64,000 nt of DNA. Source: Dysidea avara. Its lineage: Eukaryota > Porifera > Demospongiae > Dictyoceratida > Dysideidae. Location of the stretch: NCBI RefSeq assembly GCF_963678975.1, contig NC_089274.1, forward strand, positions 26,971,053 to 27,035,052. Direction: 5' to 3'. Position 1 is the stretch's first letter; each line of letters opens with the position of its first letter. Below, piece after piece: positions 1 through 11,790 of this stretch. A model generated the notes under the pieces. The model had not been told where the DNA came from. It did not search any database and was given only the letters and a program-made list of their open reading frames with translations. The translations under genes were made by a program, and so were the position numbers.

Positions 1-68
1 CACAGTACCTATAAGTGAATCTTGCAAATCTGATTCTTTCACTTGTTTTCTGATTGCAGCACTTAAAA

Positions 69-710
69 TATGTGACTGGATCTGTGAAAACCGTTCTTAT
101 CGCCCAAGACAAGAAGTTTGATTTTTTTTTTTTACACAAACACAAAGCTTAATGAATGTGCTATCAAATTTCACTGTGACAGTCGACCAGAGTGAAGTGG
201 TCTGCTTTTGCTGGCTGCTTTTTAAAAGTACAGTGGTGAGCCGTACGAGTGGTCTGGAGTCTTGATGGAGCCCTGGCCAACTAGGAGATGGCTGTGTGTG
301 GCTGTACAGCTCCGTGGTGTTGGACAATGACCTGTGCTGTAAATTTCCTTTCATTTTAGCCAATTCTGAGCCCTGAATGGCCAATAACTTGGCCTAATTC
401 ATCCCAACACGTTCCTTTTCAATTTTTGAACACCATTCTGCCTGCCTTCCAGGGCCCCCGCCTCCCACCCTTCTGGAGCTTGCCTGATACAGGTTTAAAA
501 ACTATCTAAAATGGCGGGAAACTTGGCTGTTGGCTACTTCATCACTAGATGATCTGGAAGGTAAGAAATTGGTGTGAAACGTGTGAAAATTTGGTATGCG
601 TAGCTACCACCACTGGCCAGCTACAACACTCTGAATATTTAAAACCGACGTTTCTCAATACTTTTAAATGGGCAATAAGACCAGTTTTCCCAGAGACAGT
701 CACATATGTA
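69..710. mobile_element. Terminal-inverted-repeat element, family B copy 1
   Basis: The two ends are inverted copies of each other: the left end reads TATGTGAC...AAAACCGTTCTTATCGCCC and the right end GGGCAATAAGACC...GTCACATA. The interior (about 240-605) matches, in reverse orientation, sequence at about 53250-53385 and 54244-54650. No transposase is visible, so it looks like a non-autonomous DNA element. Exact ends and target duplication are uncertain. This copy lacks the insertion seen in the second copy and so acts as its empty site. Confidence 0.55.
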
Positions 711-771
711 GCTAGTATGTATAGAAATGTGAAACTACTTGCTAAGTGCTACCAACATGACAAACACTTAT

Positions 772-1068
772 CAGGGGCGGATCCAGGGGGGGTTCAAAGG
801 GTTCCATGGAACCCCTTTTTGAAAGAGCCTCTCTTACTAGAGATACTCTAATAGAGCAGTCACAGTAGTCTTTTGAGGAGCAGTGTAGCAAGCTATGTAT
901 ACAGTTATAAATAAGGAAATGTAGCTGGTGAGGGCATCTATGGTGAGTGGCAGCTATTGCAGGTGATGACTTTTTTTTTTCTTTTTTTTTTGGTCTTCAA
1001 CTTACAGCTAGGCTGAAGTTGCAATTCCAAAATGGAACCCCCTTTTTAAAAGTCTGGTTCTGCCCCTG
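772..1068. mobile_element. MITE, family A copy 1
   Basis: A 297-bp element begins CAGGGGCGGATCCAGGGG and ends with the near inverse (CTGGTTCTGCCCCTG), flanked on both sides by the 5-bp direct repeat CTTAT. It has no coding capacity. A second copy lies at 35973-36282 with its own 5-bp duplication (AAAAG). Some hAT-related elements make 5-bp duplications, but the superfamily is not settled. Confidence 0.78.
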
Positions 1069-1222
1069 CTTATCAACTATATAGCTATTTGTGTCTAGGT
1101 TGCTAAAATATGTTATCCACAAACATGGTGTTATTGTCTAATATTAACAGAAGACGATTCATATTTATTTGGATTTTATACCTGTATGTGTACTATTTTT
1201 GTTGTTGTTGTTTTGCACTTAG

Positions 1223-1390
1223 ACACTGTCCTGGACAGATATTCAGGCTTACATCTTGTTGGACAATCTGAACAGATATGTTGGAATGAACCTGGCTGAC
1301 TACCCTGTGCTCCAGAAACTTCATGATGATGTAGCTGCTCAACCAAACATTAAGAAGTGGTTGGAGACAAGACCCAAGACTGAGCATTAA
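1223..1390 (+). CDS. Glutathione S-transferase, sigma-like: terminal exon
   Basis: The 55 codons plus TAA encode the end of the all-alpha C-terminal domain of a cytosolic GST, which binds the electrophilic co-substrate and joins it to glutathione. Recognisable pieces are LSWTDIQAY, NLADYPVLQKLHDDVAA and PNIKKWLETRPKTEH, a classic sigma-class ending. The exon follows a pyrimidine-rich acceptor (TTTTGCACTTAG) and is intact. Earlier exons, with the thioredoxin-like domain, are not seen in the 1.2 kb upstream, which holds two mobile elements, so they lie beyond the left edge or are missing. An inverted relative with nearly the same ending is at 55947-56114. Whether this exon belongs to a live gene or is a duplicated orphan cannot be told here. 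Confidence 0.85.
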   Translation, partial: TLSWTDIQAYILLDNLNRYVGMNLADYPVLQKLHDDVAAQPNIKKWLETRPKTEH

Positions 1391-2028
1391 ACTATGGACT
1401 ACTTTACCAATAACTGTGACACTACTAAACTGCTAGTAAAATATTGTGTCTTGGTAGTTATTAAAAACTGTTTGTTTTTCTTCCAATGACTGTTGCAAGT
1501 AATGATATAGTAAATTGACAAGTTTCTTAAGTAGTGAAGTCCCCCCAATACATGACTGGTTTATTAGAGTAGCTCAGGCTTGTATGAAAAGGTAGATCCC
1601 ACACCACCTCAGGGAGTGAAGAATTAAATGTTATAGTGCTTCCTCTACTTGGACCCTTACAATCAAGCAAACCTGTAACAAGATCAAGCCAGCTATGGTC
1701 TCTAGTCAGTGTATTAAACCAAAATGCTAAGATTCAGGCCTACTGGATGGTCACAAGCAACAACGTTTTGGATTGTAAACCACCAATTATTTCATATCAA
1801 TATTTACGTAACCCACACCTTTGAAACATGTACCTTTTATAATAATACCTCCAACCGTCAAATGACACTTTCTGACTTATCAATGTATGAACACTTTATC
1901 TCTTGTGGATTTAGTTTTGCATATAAAATATGCATTTTTAATAAAATACTGATGTGTTGTCTTGTAGGGGGTTGCTAATTAATAAAAATGGTAAGGTGAG
2001 CTCTTTTGTGGTAATCATTTCACTCCTG
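1391..2028 (+). other. 3' flank of the GST exon
   Basis: No further gene is visible. A possible polyadenylation signal AATAAA lies at 1940-1945, and a weaker ATTAAA near 1459. Part of this stretch (around 1760-1830) is matched in inverse orientation near 34160-34200, beside a decayed GST exon, so exon and 3' flank were copied together. Confidence 0.5.
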
Positions 2029-2294
2029 ACTTGTTACTAGCTATAGTTCTTCACTTGTTACTAGCTATAGTTCTTCACTTGTTACTAGCTATAGTTCTTC
2101 ACTTGTTACTAGCTATAGTTCTTCACTTGTTACTAGCTATAGTTCTTCACTTGTTACTAGCTATAGTTCTTCACTTGTTACCAGCTATAGTTCTTCACTT
2201 GTTACCAGCTATAGTTCTTCACTTGTTACCAGCTATAGTTCTTCACTTGTTACTAGCTATAGTTCTTCACTTGTTACTAGCTATAGTTCTTCAC
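2029..2294. repeat. 24-bp minisatellite
   Basis: About eleven head-to-tail copies of a 24-bp unit (CTTGTTACTAGCTATAGTTC plus TTCA) are almost identical; three neighbouring units share a T-to-C change (TTACCAGC). Because 24 is a multiple of three, an open frame repeating LLAIVLHL runs through it, which is an artefact. The related single-copy sequence lies near 15820-15850 and 32330-32360. Confidence 0.96.
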
Positions 2295-2618
2295 TACACT
2301 ATCATAGGTTGTTGGTACCAGTAGTTCACAAATTGTTTTACCCTGTGAGATCAGTAGTCATTTGTCATTATAAAAAACATTACCCTTGATAATAGTAATA
2401 ACATGATATAACCCATGCACTATATGGTAGGGTGCTCAAGAACAAATTTAAACTGAAACGCCATAATTTTATTATGTAGTTATGTTACTTATGTAAGAAT
2501 TGAAACTTGCAATCTTATTTTTTGACAACCACATAACAATATACAGGAACATGAATTTTGAGAAAGCCTACAACACTGTAATTCAAGTCAGTAACAACGG
2601 CAATGACACTTCAGTGTA

Positions 2619-3506
2619 TTACACCACAGCAGCAGAAGTATCTTTATCATTGACACAAGACACATTTTCTAATGCAAAAAAAAATCTACACAAAATAAAA
2701 CATGGCTATATACTTACCAGCTAACAACACTTTCCTTGTGTCTACTGAACTGGATGTGTAGCAGTAGATGTGCTGACATTTCTTTGTGATACTTTTAATA
2801 GTGAACACTACCTCACTAGTGTACTCATCAATCACGTTGTATTGGTATTGATAGTTACAGGTATTTATTACACCAACAGATGGTCTAGGATAACCAGTGG
2901 CCCTGCAGCTACCAGTGACTGAAGTGTTTTCAACAACTGCTTCTGGAAGTGTCCACTCTATCACAGGTGGAACTATGTGTTTGGAAACATTGCCACTTTA
3001 TACACACTACATGCAAAATGTATGAAAGGGAGGTACAGTTATGTATTATGATACATAGAGTTGTATGTACATAGCTACGTAGTTTAGTTCAATAAATTTC
3101 AGTTCCCACCTTCCACTGTTATACAACACTGACGCTGGTCAACATCACACTGTTTACTACAACAGTAATCTCCAGCATCACTGAGGCTTGATATTGTCCA
3201 GCTGTAAGTGTGTGAACCTTGATGGATAAGATCAGCTTCACCAGCGGTATTGTAATGGGTGAAATTGTAAGTCGATCCTCCACATCCAAAATGAGGACAT
3301 AAAAACTGCACAGTTTCTCCAATGGATCTTTTGATTGGTTGTGCAGTCCCTCTTGACTTACAGATCCCTACTATACGTAAGATTATAATTGTAGAGAGAT
3401 ATATGTATTAGCCATGCACTGCAAAGTAATACATACCTGCACTAGCCTCTTGGAAGGAAGACAACACAATAGACATCACCAGTGACAGTATCAGCAGCCA
3501 GCACAT
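2619..3506 (-). CDS. Secreted two-Ig-domain protein, copy 1 (4 exons)
   Basis: Exons on the minus strand are 3437-3506, 3110-3367, 2718-2972 and 2619-2668; joined they give 210 residues and a TAA. Exon 1 encodes a hydrophobic signal peptide (MCWLLILSLVMSIVLSS). Exon 2 is an Ig-like domain with the hallmark LSDAGDYCC and an extra-cysteine tail (KQCDVDQRQCC). Exon 3 is a second Ig-like domain with SCRATGYPRPSV and later cysteines. All three introns fall after the first base of a codon, the symmetric phase typical of Ig-domain exons. The last intron is only 49 bp; reading through it meets a TAG, which supports splicing. There is no membrane segment or GPI-like tail, so secretion is inferred. It has several N-x-S/T sites. 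The ligand is unknown. It is clearly diverged from copies 2 and 3 but keeps every splice site. Confidence 0.82.
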
Positions 3507-3579
3507 TCTGATGATAAACTGTTCAGCTTGTTCAATTGATATTCAAATTACATGTCTTGCTCATCTGTTGTTCTGGTAA

Positions 3580-3585
3580 TTTATA
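3580..3585 (-). promoter_or_regulatory. Probable TATA box of Ig copy 1
   Basis: TATAAA on the minus strand lies about 75 bp before the ATG, inside the stretch GAGCTAGTATAAATT that is shared with both other copies. The position fits a core promoter; transcription is not shown. Confidence 0.5.
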
Positions 3586-3599
3586 CTAGCTCAGTATGT

Positions 3600-4396
<797 letters not shown>

Positions 4397-5562
4397 TGCA
4401 TGTATGTGCGCATGTGTGTGTATCAGCTATAGCTGGTGGGAGTATGTATGCTTTTTAATTTGTTTCAAATAAAGAAATATCTTATAGCTGTATCCACAAT
4501 GGTGTTTGGCCACAGATCTAATTCATAGCAAGTGACTCCATGCAGCATCCTTACAACACAACATCCAGTCAACTTTCAACTACTAATTAAAACTTTTAAA
4601 AACTGTAAATGATGAGTATAAGTAAGAGCAATACACAATGTCTTCCCAGAACATTTTATAGAATGTACGTCTGTGAGGTGGCTGCATTAAAATGTACAAA
4701 TTACTCGCTTGAGAGAATTTGAACTTTAAAGTTGGTTAGTTTTGAGAGATGGCCTTTCTGAACTGTGACAGAAGACAGATTCCACTGTAAAATACCCATT
4801 GGGTATAGGCCATGTGGTATGCCCATGCAGTTGCTGAATACTAACTGGATTCACTCAAGTAATGTAAACAAAGAATACCAGTCCATACACATGACCAGGA
4901 GCCCATAAGTACCTAACATGACAAAGCCACCACATGTCCATTTGCAACAAAAACTAACACACAACTACATGGCTTTTCAAAGCATTATCTCCCACCTTAT
5001 TCTTGACACTCATGCCACTCTCTAATTATCAATTAGTTAAATCAACACAGGAAGCAAAAGTACCTGTATTCATACAAATACCCACTAGCTAGGATGGACC
5101 TTTTTATTTTCAACATGATGATGTGTCACCTGAATATTATGGTATACCACTAATCAGTATATACAAAGTTGCATGTGGTGTGTATGTTTATGCTTGGGAC
5201 TTACAGACTTACTTTACACATTTGTGCGTGGAAGGTGCCACATAATTAGGATATGATCAATGTTCCTATTCAAAACTATATTCTGATAGTATCAGTGTTG
5301 ATGCCATATCATGCCAATGTAGCAATACATTTCCCAAATGGTATGACTCAGATGTAGATAACTGATTATAGTTCATGCACTTTTATGGTTACTAACAAAA
5401 TTACAGTTAATTGATGTACATATTAGCTGTAAACCCTGCATGCATATAGTTTAAATCTTTCACACTTGACTTTGTATAAAGTGGCACTTTGTAGTGAAAT
5501 TCATGGCCCATTTCATTTCTTATAGTGAACTACCAGACACACTGGAATTGCTTTGTTTTGAT

Positions 5563-6068
5563 AGTTCCTTTTTCCCAGGGCGCCACCACCCCCTGGTAAA
5601 GTGCTGGAAAAATAAGACTGTAATCATAAAGGAATCAATGGGATGGAAGCACTTGACCTGAATAGTCACTGGGCTGCCATGATGAGACCATGTTCCACAC
5701 AAGCAGGTCACAGCTGACCTGAGTAAAGAAAAGCTGGTGGAGCATCTAATCTATATAAGACAACACACCACTGTAACTCTGGTCTCTCTGAGCATCAAGC
5801 ATGAGATGTCAACTGCTTGTAAGCAGTTGTGGCTGCACTGCCCACTCCCCCAAAAGTAAAGAACACCAATTGGGTGAAGGAGCCCATTTCAACATTCCTT
5901 ATTATGCTGTTCATACATTCACTGTTTGTCACACCAAAACCTTCTGTACAGAGAAGTTACTGCTGTGTTACAATAACTAGATTGGAGACTCTTACATCAA
6001 AGAAAGCTCTCTGATGACGGTTTCACCAGAACCCTTGCGCACTAACATCCAGGCATTCCTCATCCTCC
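5563..6068. other. Insert in the inverted copy
   Basis: The flanks match a continuous segment in the later units (12290-12350), where CTTTGTTTTGATAG runs on towards the CATACAAG block, so about 500 bp is extra here or lost there. It contains the inverted pair CAACTGCTTG/CAAGCAGTTG near 5810-5828. No terminal repeats, coding exon or known family is visible. Confidence 0.4.
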
Positions 6069-6290
6069 ACATTTGCTTTGTATGGCTTTTGACTTGACAA
6101 ATGACAATGTATTACATAAGCAATGTAAACAGTTTTATTGTGCTATCCCGATTACGAATACTGCACTAGTACAAAATTATAAAACCAAGCATGATTTATT
6201 TAAACATTGTAGACTTACAGCTACATGCACCATGTACTATACACAGAAGCTATACATACTGATTGTGGAGTTCAATCAAATGTAACTACC

Positions 6291-8187
6291 TTTATTATGA
6301 AGATCAGGTCCCAAATTTTGCATAATATACATTTACATTGTGATATGCAAGGAGACCAAAGACTGCTCTATCAAATGGTTCAAACTGGAGGTATTGTCAT
6401 AAGGAATTATATGTTTGGTTAATGGCAACCTATACACTAACCCAAGTATTTTGTTGGCAGGGTTCTAAATTACACAGCTCCCTGGTATAAAACAAGGCAA
6501 TTGTGTGCTTGTATAACATAAGTATATAGGGGCAATCTTTTTCTTCTGCCTATTTTTCTTTCCAATAATTATTTTATTTTCCACCTCATTTAGTAGTAAG
6601 CCTATACTATAAATAGTATCCTAGCTACACCTTTACTAAAGTGTACTGTCACAGGCCTAGGGGTCTTACCAGGTGGATCTGACCTGGGCATTTATTTTGG
6701 TGAGCTTCCCAAAAAGTAAATTAAAAAAAAGAGTCTCTAAACACAGCAACAAGTATGAATATAGTTACGACCCATAATATAATTATGACCTGCTGTTATA
6801 GCAAGAGATTAATAATACTGTAGCAATGTCCTGCAAATTTAATAGTGTGCAGTATGTACATGTGTATATACTGATATTGTACATATAGCCCTCAGCTCTC
6901 ATCGGCTTTCAAAGGCAGTCACAGTATATACATATAGCTATAAGCATTTAGCTACGGGTACTTGGGTAAGTGTTAGCTATGCCTGACAGATGACTGTGTG
7001 TGACATTAAGGGGAAATATGGCTTGTTGACTAAACATTCACTAGTACTGATTTGTAATCACTTGGTTCTTTACTCCACTATTGTAGGCTCAAATTGCTAA
7101 CTATGCTGCCAATCACAGTTATGCTATGCTATATGCACGGGGATGGAGATCTAAGTTATATACTCTCTAAATGCCACAATGATGTTGGTAAAGTCATGAG
7201 GATCACCTGATTCAGAAGTGTCAGAGTAAAAGTGAAAGTGATAAGGCTCTGTCCTAATGCTGCCAAAAGCACTGAGTCTATCATGTGGGCCTATTAATAG
7301 GAGAATCATACAGGTCGAAGAACACTATTTAATTGGTTTTAATGTGTGCACCAAACTACATTTCACTTTAATACTTCCTACCTTTAGTAGTTTATTTGTT
7401 GAGTTATACACAACCATTGAATCAAACATGCTATTTACCAGAAATGTGATGAAAGCATGTAGAAAATGAACACATAGGAAATTGTTTATGACATCTAGCA
7501 AACAAGCAATGATTGATCTCTTCATGCACTCACAGTGTACTAGCTCATTAGAAACAAAATAACGTACATGCAATAATAATAATAATACTAGAATTTCCCT
7601 TTAATGTCACGGTTTTTATGAAATGTCCCTACCTATATTGTTCCACCAATCCATTTGTTATGAACACTGGATACTTGGCATTAAAGATTGATGACGGTTT
7701 AGAGTGACAAGCACAGCAAGTATCATTCTAAATTGAATGTTGATGAAGAATATACTAAATTGAATGTTGATGAAGAATATAATTGTGTTTGCTATTGTGT
7801 GTGCTGTTTTGATTACTGGAAATCTTGCTGCATTTATTCATATGTCAATGTTCAAAATGTATTCTACTTTGGGAGAGAATCAGATATTGCAGGGGACACT
7901 GCGATTCCCTAATTAGATACTCCTTCTCAAGCTCACATTTAACCTGAAGTCAGATTCTATCATTATAATTTATGAATAGCAAAGTTTTGATGTGTGACAT
8001 AATTACATTAAGCTAGATGCTTAACACTCTGAGATTGAATGGAGACTCTTTTGTATACCATTATCGGAAGAGGTTTAACATATGTAATAATAAACTGAGA
8101 TCACACTCTCATTCATTCTTTTGTGTGTCTGAAATTCAATTTGAATGAAATTTCAATAGATCTATGTACCTTGTGATAGGGGAGTCA
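6291..8187. other. Gene-poor stretch
   Basis: AT-rich sequence with no ORF of convincing composition. The only structure noticed is a tandem pair of about 25 bp near 7727-7782 (TTGAATGTTGATGAAGAATA). No gene or known repeat is recognised. Confidence 0.5.
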
Positions 8188-8882
8188 CTATTCAGTGGAC
8201 TGGATTACTGGACTGGAACACTGGACTGAACTACTGGACTGACAGATTTCTGTTTTTTAATAACAATTGGATGTACTGAGTCTTGTGAAGGGCCCCTAGA
8301 GAAGCTGCAGCCCACTACTAAATGCTGAATGTGAGCAGTGAAATATGCGAAAACTGTCTTTTAATAATTTCATTACTATTTTGTTATGCTACTATAGAGC
8401 ATTTATGTACTCCTGACCTTAGTGTAGTACTGTAATAAATGTGACAGTGATAGCTAACCAATGATGACCTCCTTCAAGATATCCTTAAAGCACAAGCTTG
8501 AGTAGCAAGCTGCTGAGTCTCGCTCATGTTGATATATAGGCCTGGCCACACAAGACTAACTCATTTCGTAAGCTTACCTTGAAGGATATCATCACCTGGA
8601 TTATTGATCACTGGTTAACTATCGCTGTCACATTCTATAGGGCAAGAAATACTGTAAGTGCTGTCAGCCAGCTACACATGATTGGCACAAAAATACGCAG
8701 TAGAAAAATTTAATACTAAGACATTTTTTTGCATATTCTGCTACTCATGTTTAGTGTATAGTAGCAAGCTGTAGGTTCCCAAAGGACCCCTTAACCAGTG
8801 AAACTCAGTAAACGCAATCATAGAACAATATTTATGTAAAAACCAAAAATATATCAGTCCAGTAGCCCAGTCCACTGAATAG
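8188..8882. mobile_element. Foldback-type element, family D copy 1
   Basis: The ends are inverted copies: CTATTCAGTGGACTGG on the left and its inverse CCAGTCCACTGAATAG on the right. The left end also repeats GGACTGGA/ACTACTGGACTG several times. The interior contains a second inverted pair around TTCAAGATATCCTT / AAGGATATC. No transposase is seen. A TA may be the target duplication, but this is not certain. The left boundary of the large tandem duplication lies inside this element. Confidence 0.7.
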
Positions 8883-10120
8883 TAATGCTCTTCTCTAATG
8901 GAAATTTTATGTATATAGAAGCTAGTTAAATTGATTTCTTTATATATACTTAGCTGACTGCTTTATTATTAGAAGCTCTCAATAATTCACTGCACTATTT
9001 ATTCAGATATATAAACTTTCAGTATCAAATGACACCTATAGAGGTCTGGGTTTCTACACACAAAATTTATGATTTGCAAGAGCTTTGATCTCCTTATGCA
9101 CTTGTGCACTGAGCCAGTGTTGTTACAGTTTGTACATACATGTTACACTTTGTTGTATTTAAAGTAGCTATCGGTGTAGTGTTACCATCCACATTTGATT
9201 GCTCAAACAAATGTTGCCACATTAAGATAACAACAGTCACATATGTGGCTTCAACTGTTACAGTCACTACTAGCAACAAAAGCAAACTGATTACCTGCTA
9301 CAAAAATAGTTTGCATGAACAATGTACAAGTAAATTTCAAAGCAAGCCATCCACAAATAGTGACCATACTTACAAAGTGATGCAATTAAAAACAGGAAGC
9401 AAATCAATTTAGAAAATTACTTCTATTGAGCAACATTGACATTCAAGTGGGGTCCATAAAGGCTGAAAATATATGCCTGGCTTTCTTAATGTGTGTATAC
9501 ACACATTATACTACTGTACAATGGAGTTTCTCTTATACAGAATCCTTTGAATAAAGGACATTGCATTATAAATGACATTTTTGGTATCCCTACACACCCT
9601 ATATAACCAAAATTCTATTGCTATGTAGGCGTATAAAATATAAATAGTCTTTTAATTACTTTTCGAGGTACTCTTACCTCCAAAAGTAATTCATGTCATA
9701 ACAGCCTAGCAATGACCTTAATGCTAATAAACACAACCATTATTTTAAAAATTATTATCATTGCATTTATTTCTTGGCCATCATCTTTAATTTCAGAACT
9801 TTAAACTCAGGTTTTTCACTCTTTTTTACAGCTTGGCTGTTTTGGCATGGATTTTATTCTTGGTATTGTGTAAACTGGTTTCAGAGCTTGCACATTTCTT
9901 CTTATTTACAGAAACAATAAAGACAGAAATTACAATTGTGCTGTATACCTGTATTACAGATTTAATATTTTTGTAATACTCCAATAAAGTACACATTTTT
10001 GAGGACCTCTAATACAATGCACCTAGAATGTTCTAGAACAATCATTTTCCTTTAGTAGACCTATGAAATAATTATGAAATTACAAACATTTACACCTTTC
10101 TTTGTAAGGTAGAATTTAAG
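8883..10120. other. Gene-poor duplicated sequence
   Basis: No gene is supported. The short frames at 9094-9412 have a counterpart at 18104-18337, but reading frame and stop positions are not conserved between the two copies. Confidence 0.5.
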
Positions 10121-10190
10121 TAAGGTGACAGCAGTGGTTAAGGGCTAGGGTGTTAAGCGCAAAGATTCCTGGCTCAAACCCCTGGACAAT
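10121..10190 (+). repeat. tRNA-derived SINE-like head
   Basis: TGGTTAAGGG (10135-10144) fits a polymerase III A box and GGCTCAAACCC (10171-10181) fits a B box with normal spacing. The sequence does not fold into a convincing tRNA, so a SINE head is more likely than a tRNA gene. A copy lies at 25521-25590, but inside the tandem duplication, so it is not independent evidence of transposition. Confidence 0.4.
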
Positions 10191-11167
10191 TTTCTTAGGA
10201 AGTTTTGTGCACTTCTTTGACCCCGCACAATGACTCGTGTTCTACATTCAGTCTTACTGCATTCCCAATTAATTCCTTTTAACTTGTAATTTTGCCTTTT
10301 CCCTTTACAATGAAAATGGTCAATTTATACTCCAATGAGAGTTAGCAGAAACGAAATGCAACAACGAGACTGACACAAATCAGTGATAATGGTCCAATAC
10401 TGAAACTTTGTTTATTACATTTAGCTATGTATTGCCATTCATTCTTGGATATTAACTCTTTCAATTGTCAGTTAAACTTCTATTTTATGGTCACATCCGT
10501 TTTCAGCTGAGCTGTTTTTGTATAGAGAGTTTATACATTCTTGCAGTTTTTCAAACCAGTGTATCTTTATGAACTTTTAAAGTAGTGTGGGTCCTATCAA
10601 GGGCTTTATGTCATTCATTTTTTAACCTCACAGTTTTAGAAAGGAATTAATGTCGTGAGCCATGAAGGATGTTTGCCAGCTGGGATGGTCTAGCAAATTA
10701 CTAACTTGCAAACATTACCTGTATATGCATGGAATATGTATAGCAAAAACAAAGATTTCTGGTAACCTGACATACATAACTACAGTGTGCAGTCAGTTTT
10801 TTAACAGTGCATTTAAAAACTACTTTGTAAAAATTGTTTAAAATGAAAAAAAGTCAGTATATCTATAGCAAAAGAAATTCCTTGAAGCTTGGATGTTTGA
10901 ACACACTTTTTAAGCTTTATAGGGGCTTACTGAAAGGAAGTCATGCCAAAATGCTGGATGTTGAAACCAAAATGCATTCATTTATAAGAAATTAACAGAG
11001 CTGTACTGATAGTCACACATTTTGAGTCCGCATACTGTTCAGGCCTGTCTTTTCCAGAATGAGAGGAAATCATAGTAACATTAAGTGTAAAGTTTATATA
11101 CATTAGTTGTGGTAATAGGAAGAACAAATTTGATTGGAAAATATATATGTTATAATACATGTGTTAT

Positions 11168-11273
11168 AGTTATACCACGGGCACGAGTGCTGTGCCTGAT
11201 ATATACGCACATGTCCAAGGACCGTAGGCCCGAGGAAAGTGCATATATACAGGAAAATGCTTGTGGTATAACT
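11168..11273. mobile_element. Small hairpin MITE
   Basis: AGTTATACCAC at the left is repeated inverted (GTGGTATAACT) at the right. The interior has GGGCACGAGTGCTGTGCC. A related string (GGCACGAGTGCTCTG) occurs near 39611. No coding capacity and no clear target duplication. Confidence 0.45.
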
Positions 11274-11341
11274 AATATGTTCTACTTTAGCATGCAGACT
11301 TACCTAATTGGCAAAATCTTTAGTTGTTATGCCCTTAGGAA

Positions 11342-11600
11342 ACCAAGTAAGCTGTGATTGTGGGATTGAATTTTGCCAAACAAGCTGTAATTGTGGGATT
11401 CAATTTTAATACATCAAACAGTAGTTTGATTTTACTTTTGCTAAAATAGTAATTTTAAGAGACTAGTGTTTATTATGTTTCTTTAATTACTACAATTACA
11501 AAAAGTAAAAAAAAAACACTATTGTTGATGTATTAAAATTGAATTCCACAATCACAGGTTTTTTGGCAAAATTCAATCCCACAATCACAGCTTGCTTGAT
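11342..11600. repeat. Inverted repeat with arms of about 70 bp
   Basis: The left arm contains GTGATTGTGGGATTGAATTT and AATTTTAATACATCAA; the right arm carries their inverses (TTGATGTATTAAAATT and CAATCCCACAATCAC). The loop of about 100 bp is A/T-rich. It probably is a small foldback element. It is absent from tandem unit 2, where the whole 10530-11930 interval is missing. Confidence 0.6.
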
Positions 11601-11695
11601 TCCCTATATAAGAGAAGAGGATAGCAGTATACCATCAAAGAAATCTGATGATTTCTGGATATAGTGTGCACTCCTATTAGGTGTGCAATGTCTCA

Positions 11696-11790
11696 AGTTA
11701 ACGAGATATACGTACTGGTAGCAGTGCATATATCTCGTTAACATTCTGAGTTAGTGATATATGTGCACTGGTTTCCTTTGAGGCGGGAAA
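11696..11790. repeat. Short hairpin GTTAACGAGATATA
   Basis: GTTAACGAGATATA is followed about 25 bp later by its inverse TATATCTCGTTAAC, and a further GATATATGTGCACTGG follows. Probably part of a small inverted-repeat element. No gene. Confidence 0.45.

Noticed and set aside
2029-2294. CRISPR-like array
   Set aside because: Units are contiguous with no variable spacers and the genome is eukaryotic; it is a minisatellite.
2029-2324. 97-codon frame repeating LLAIVLHL
   Set aside because: Direct product of a 24-bp tandem array; no start context, no splice support, and the paralogous loci have only one unit.
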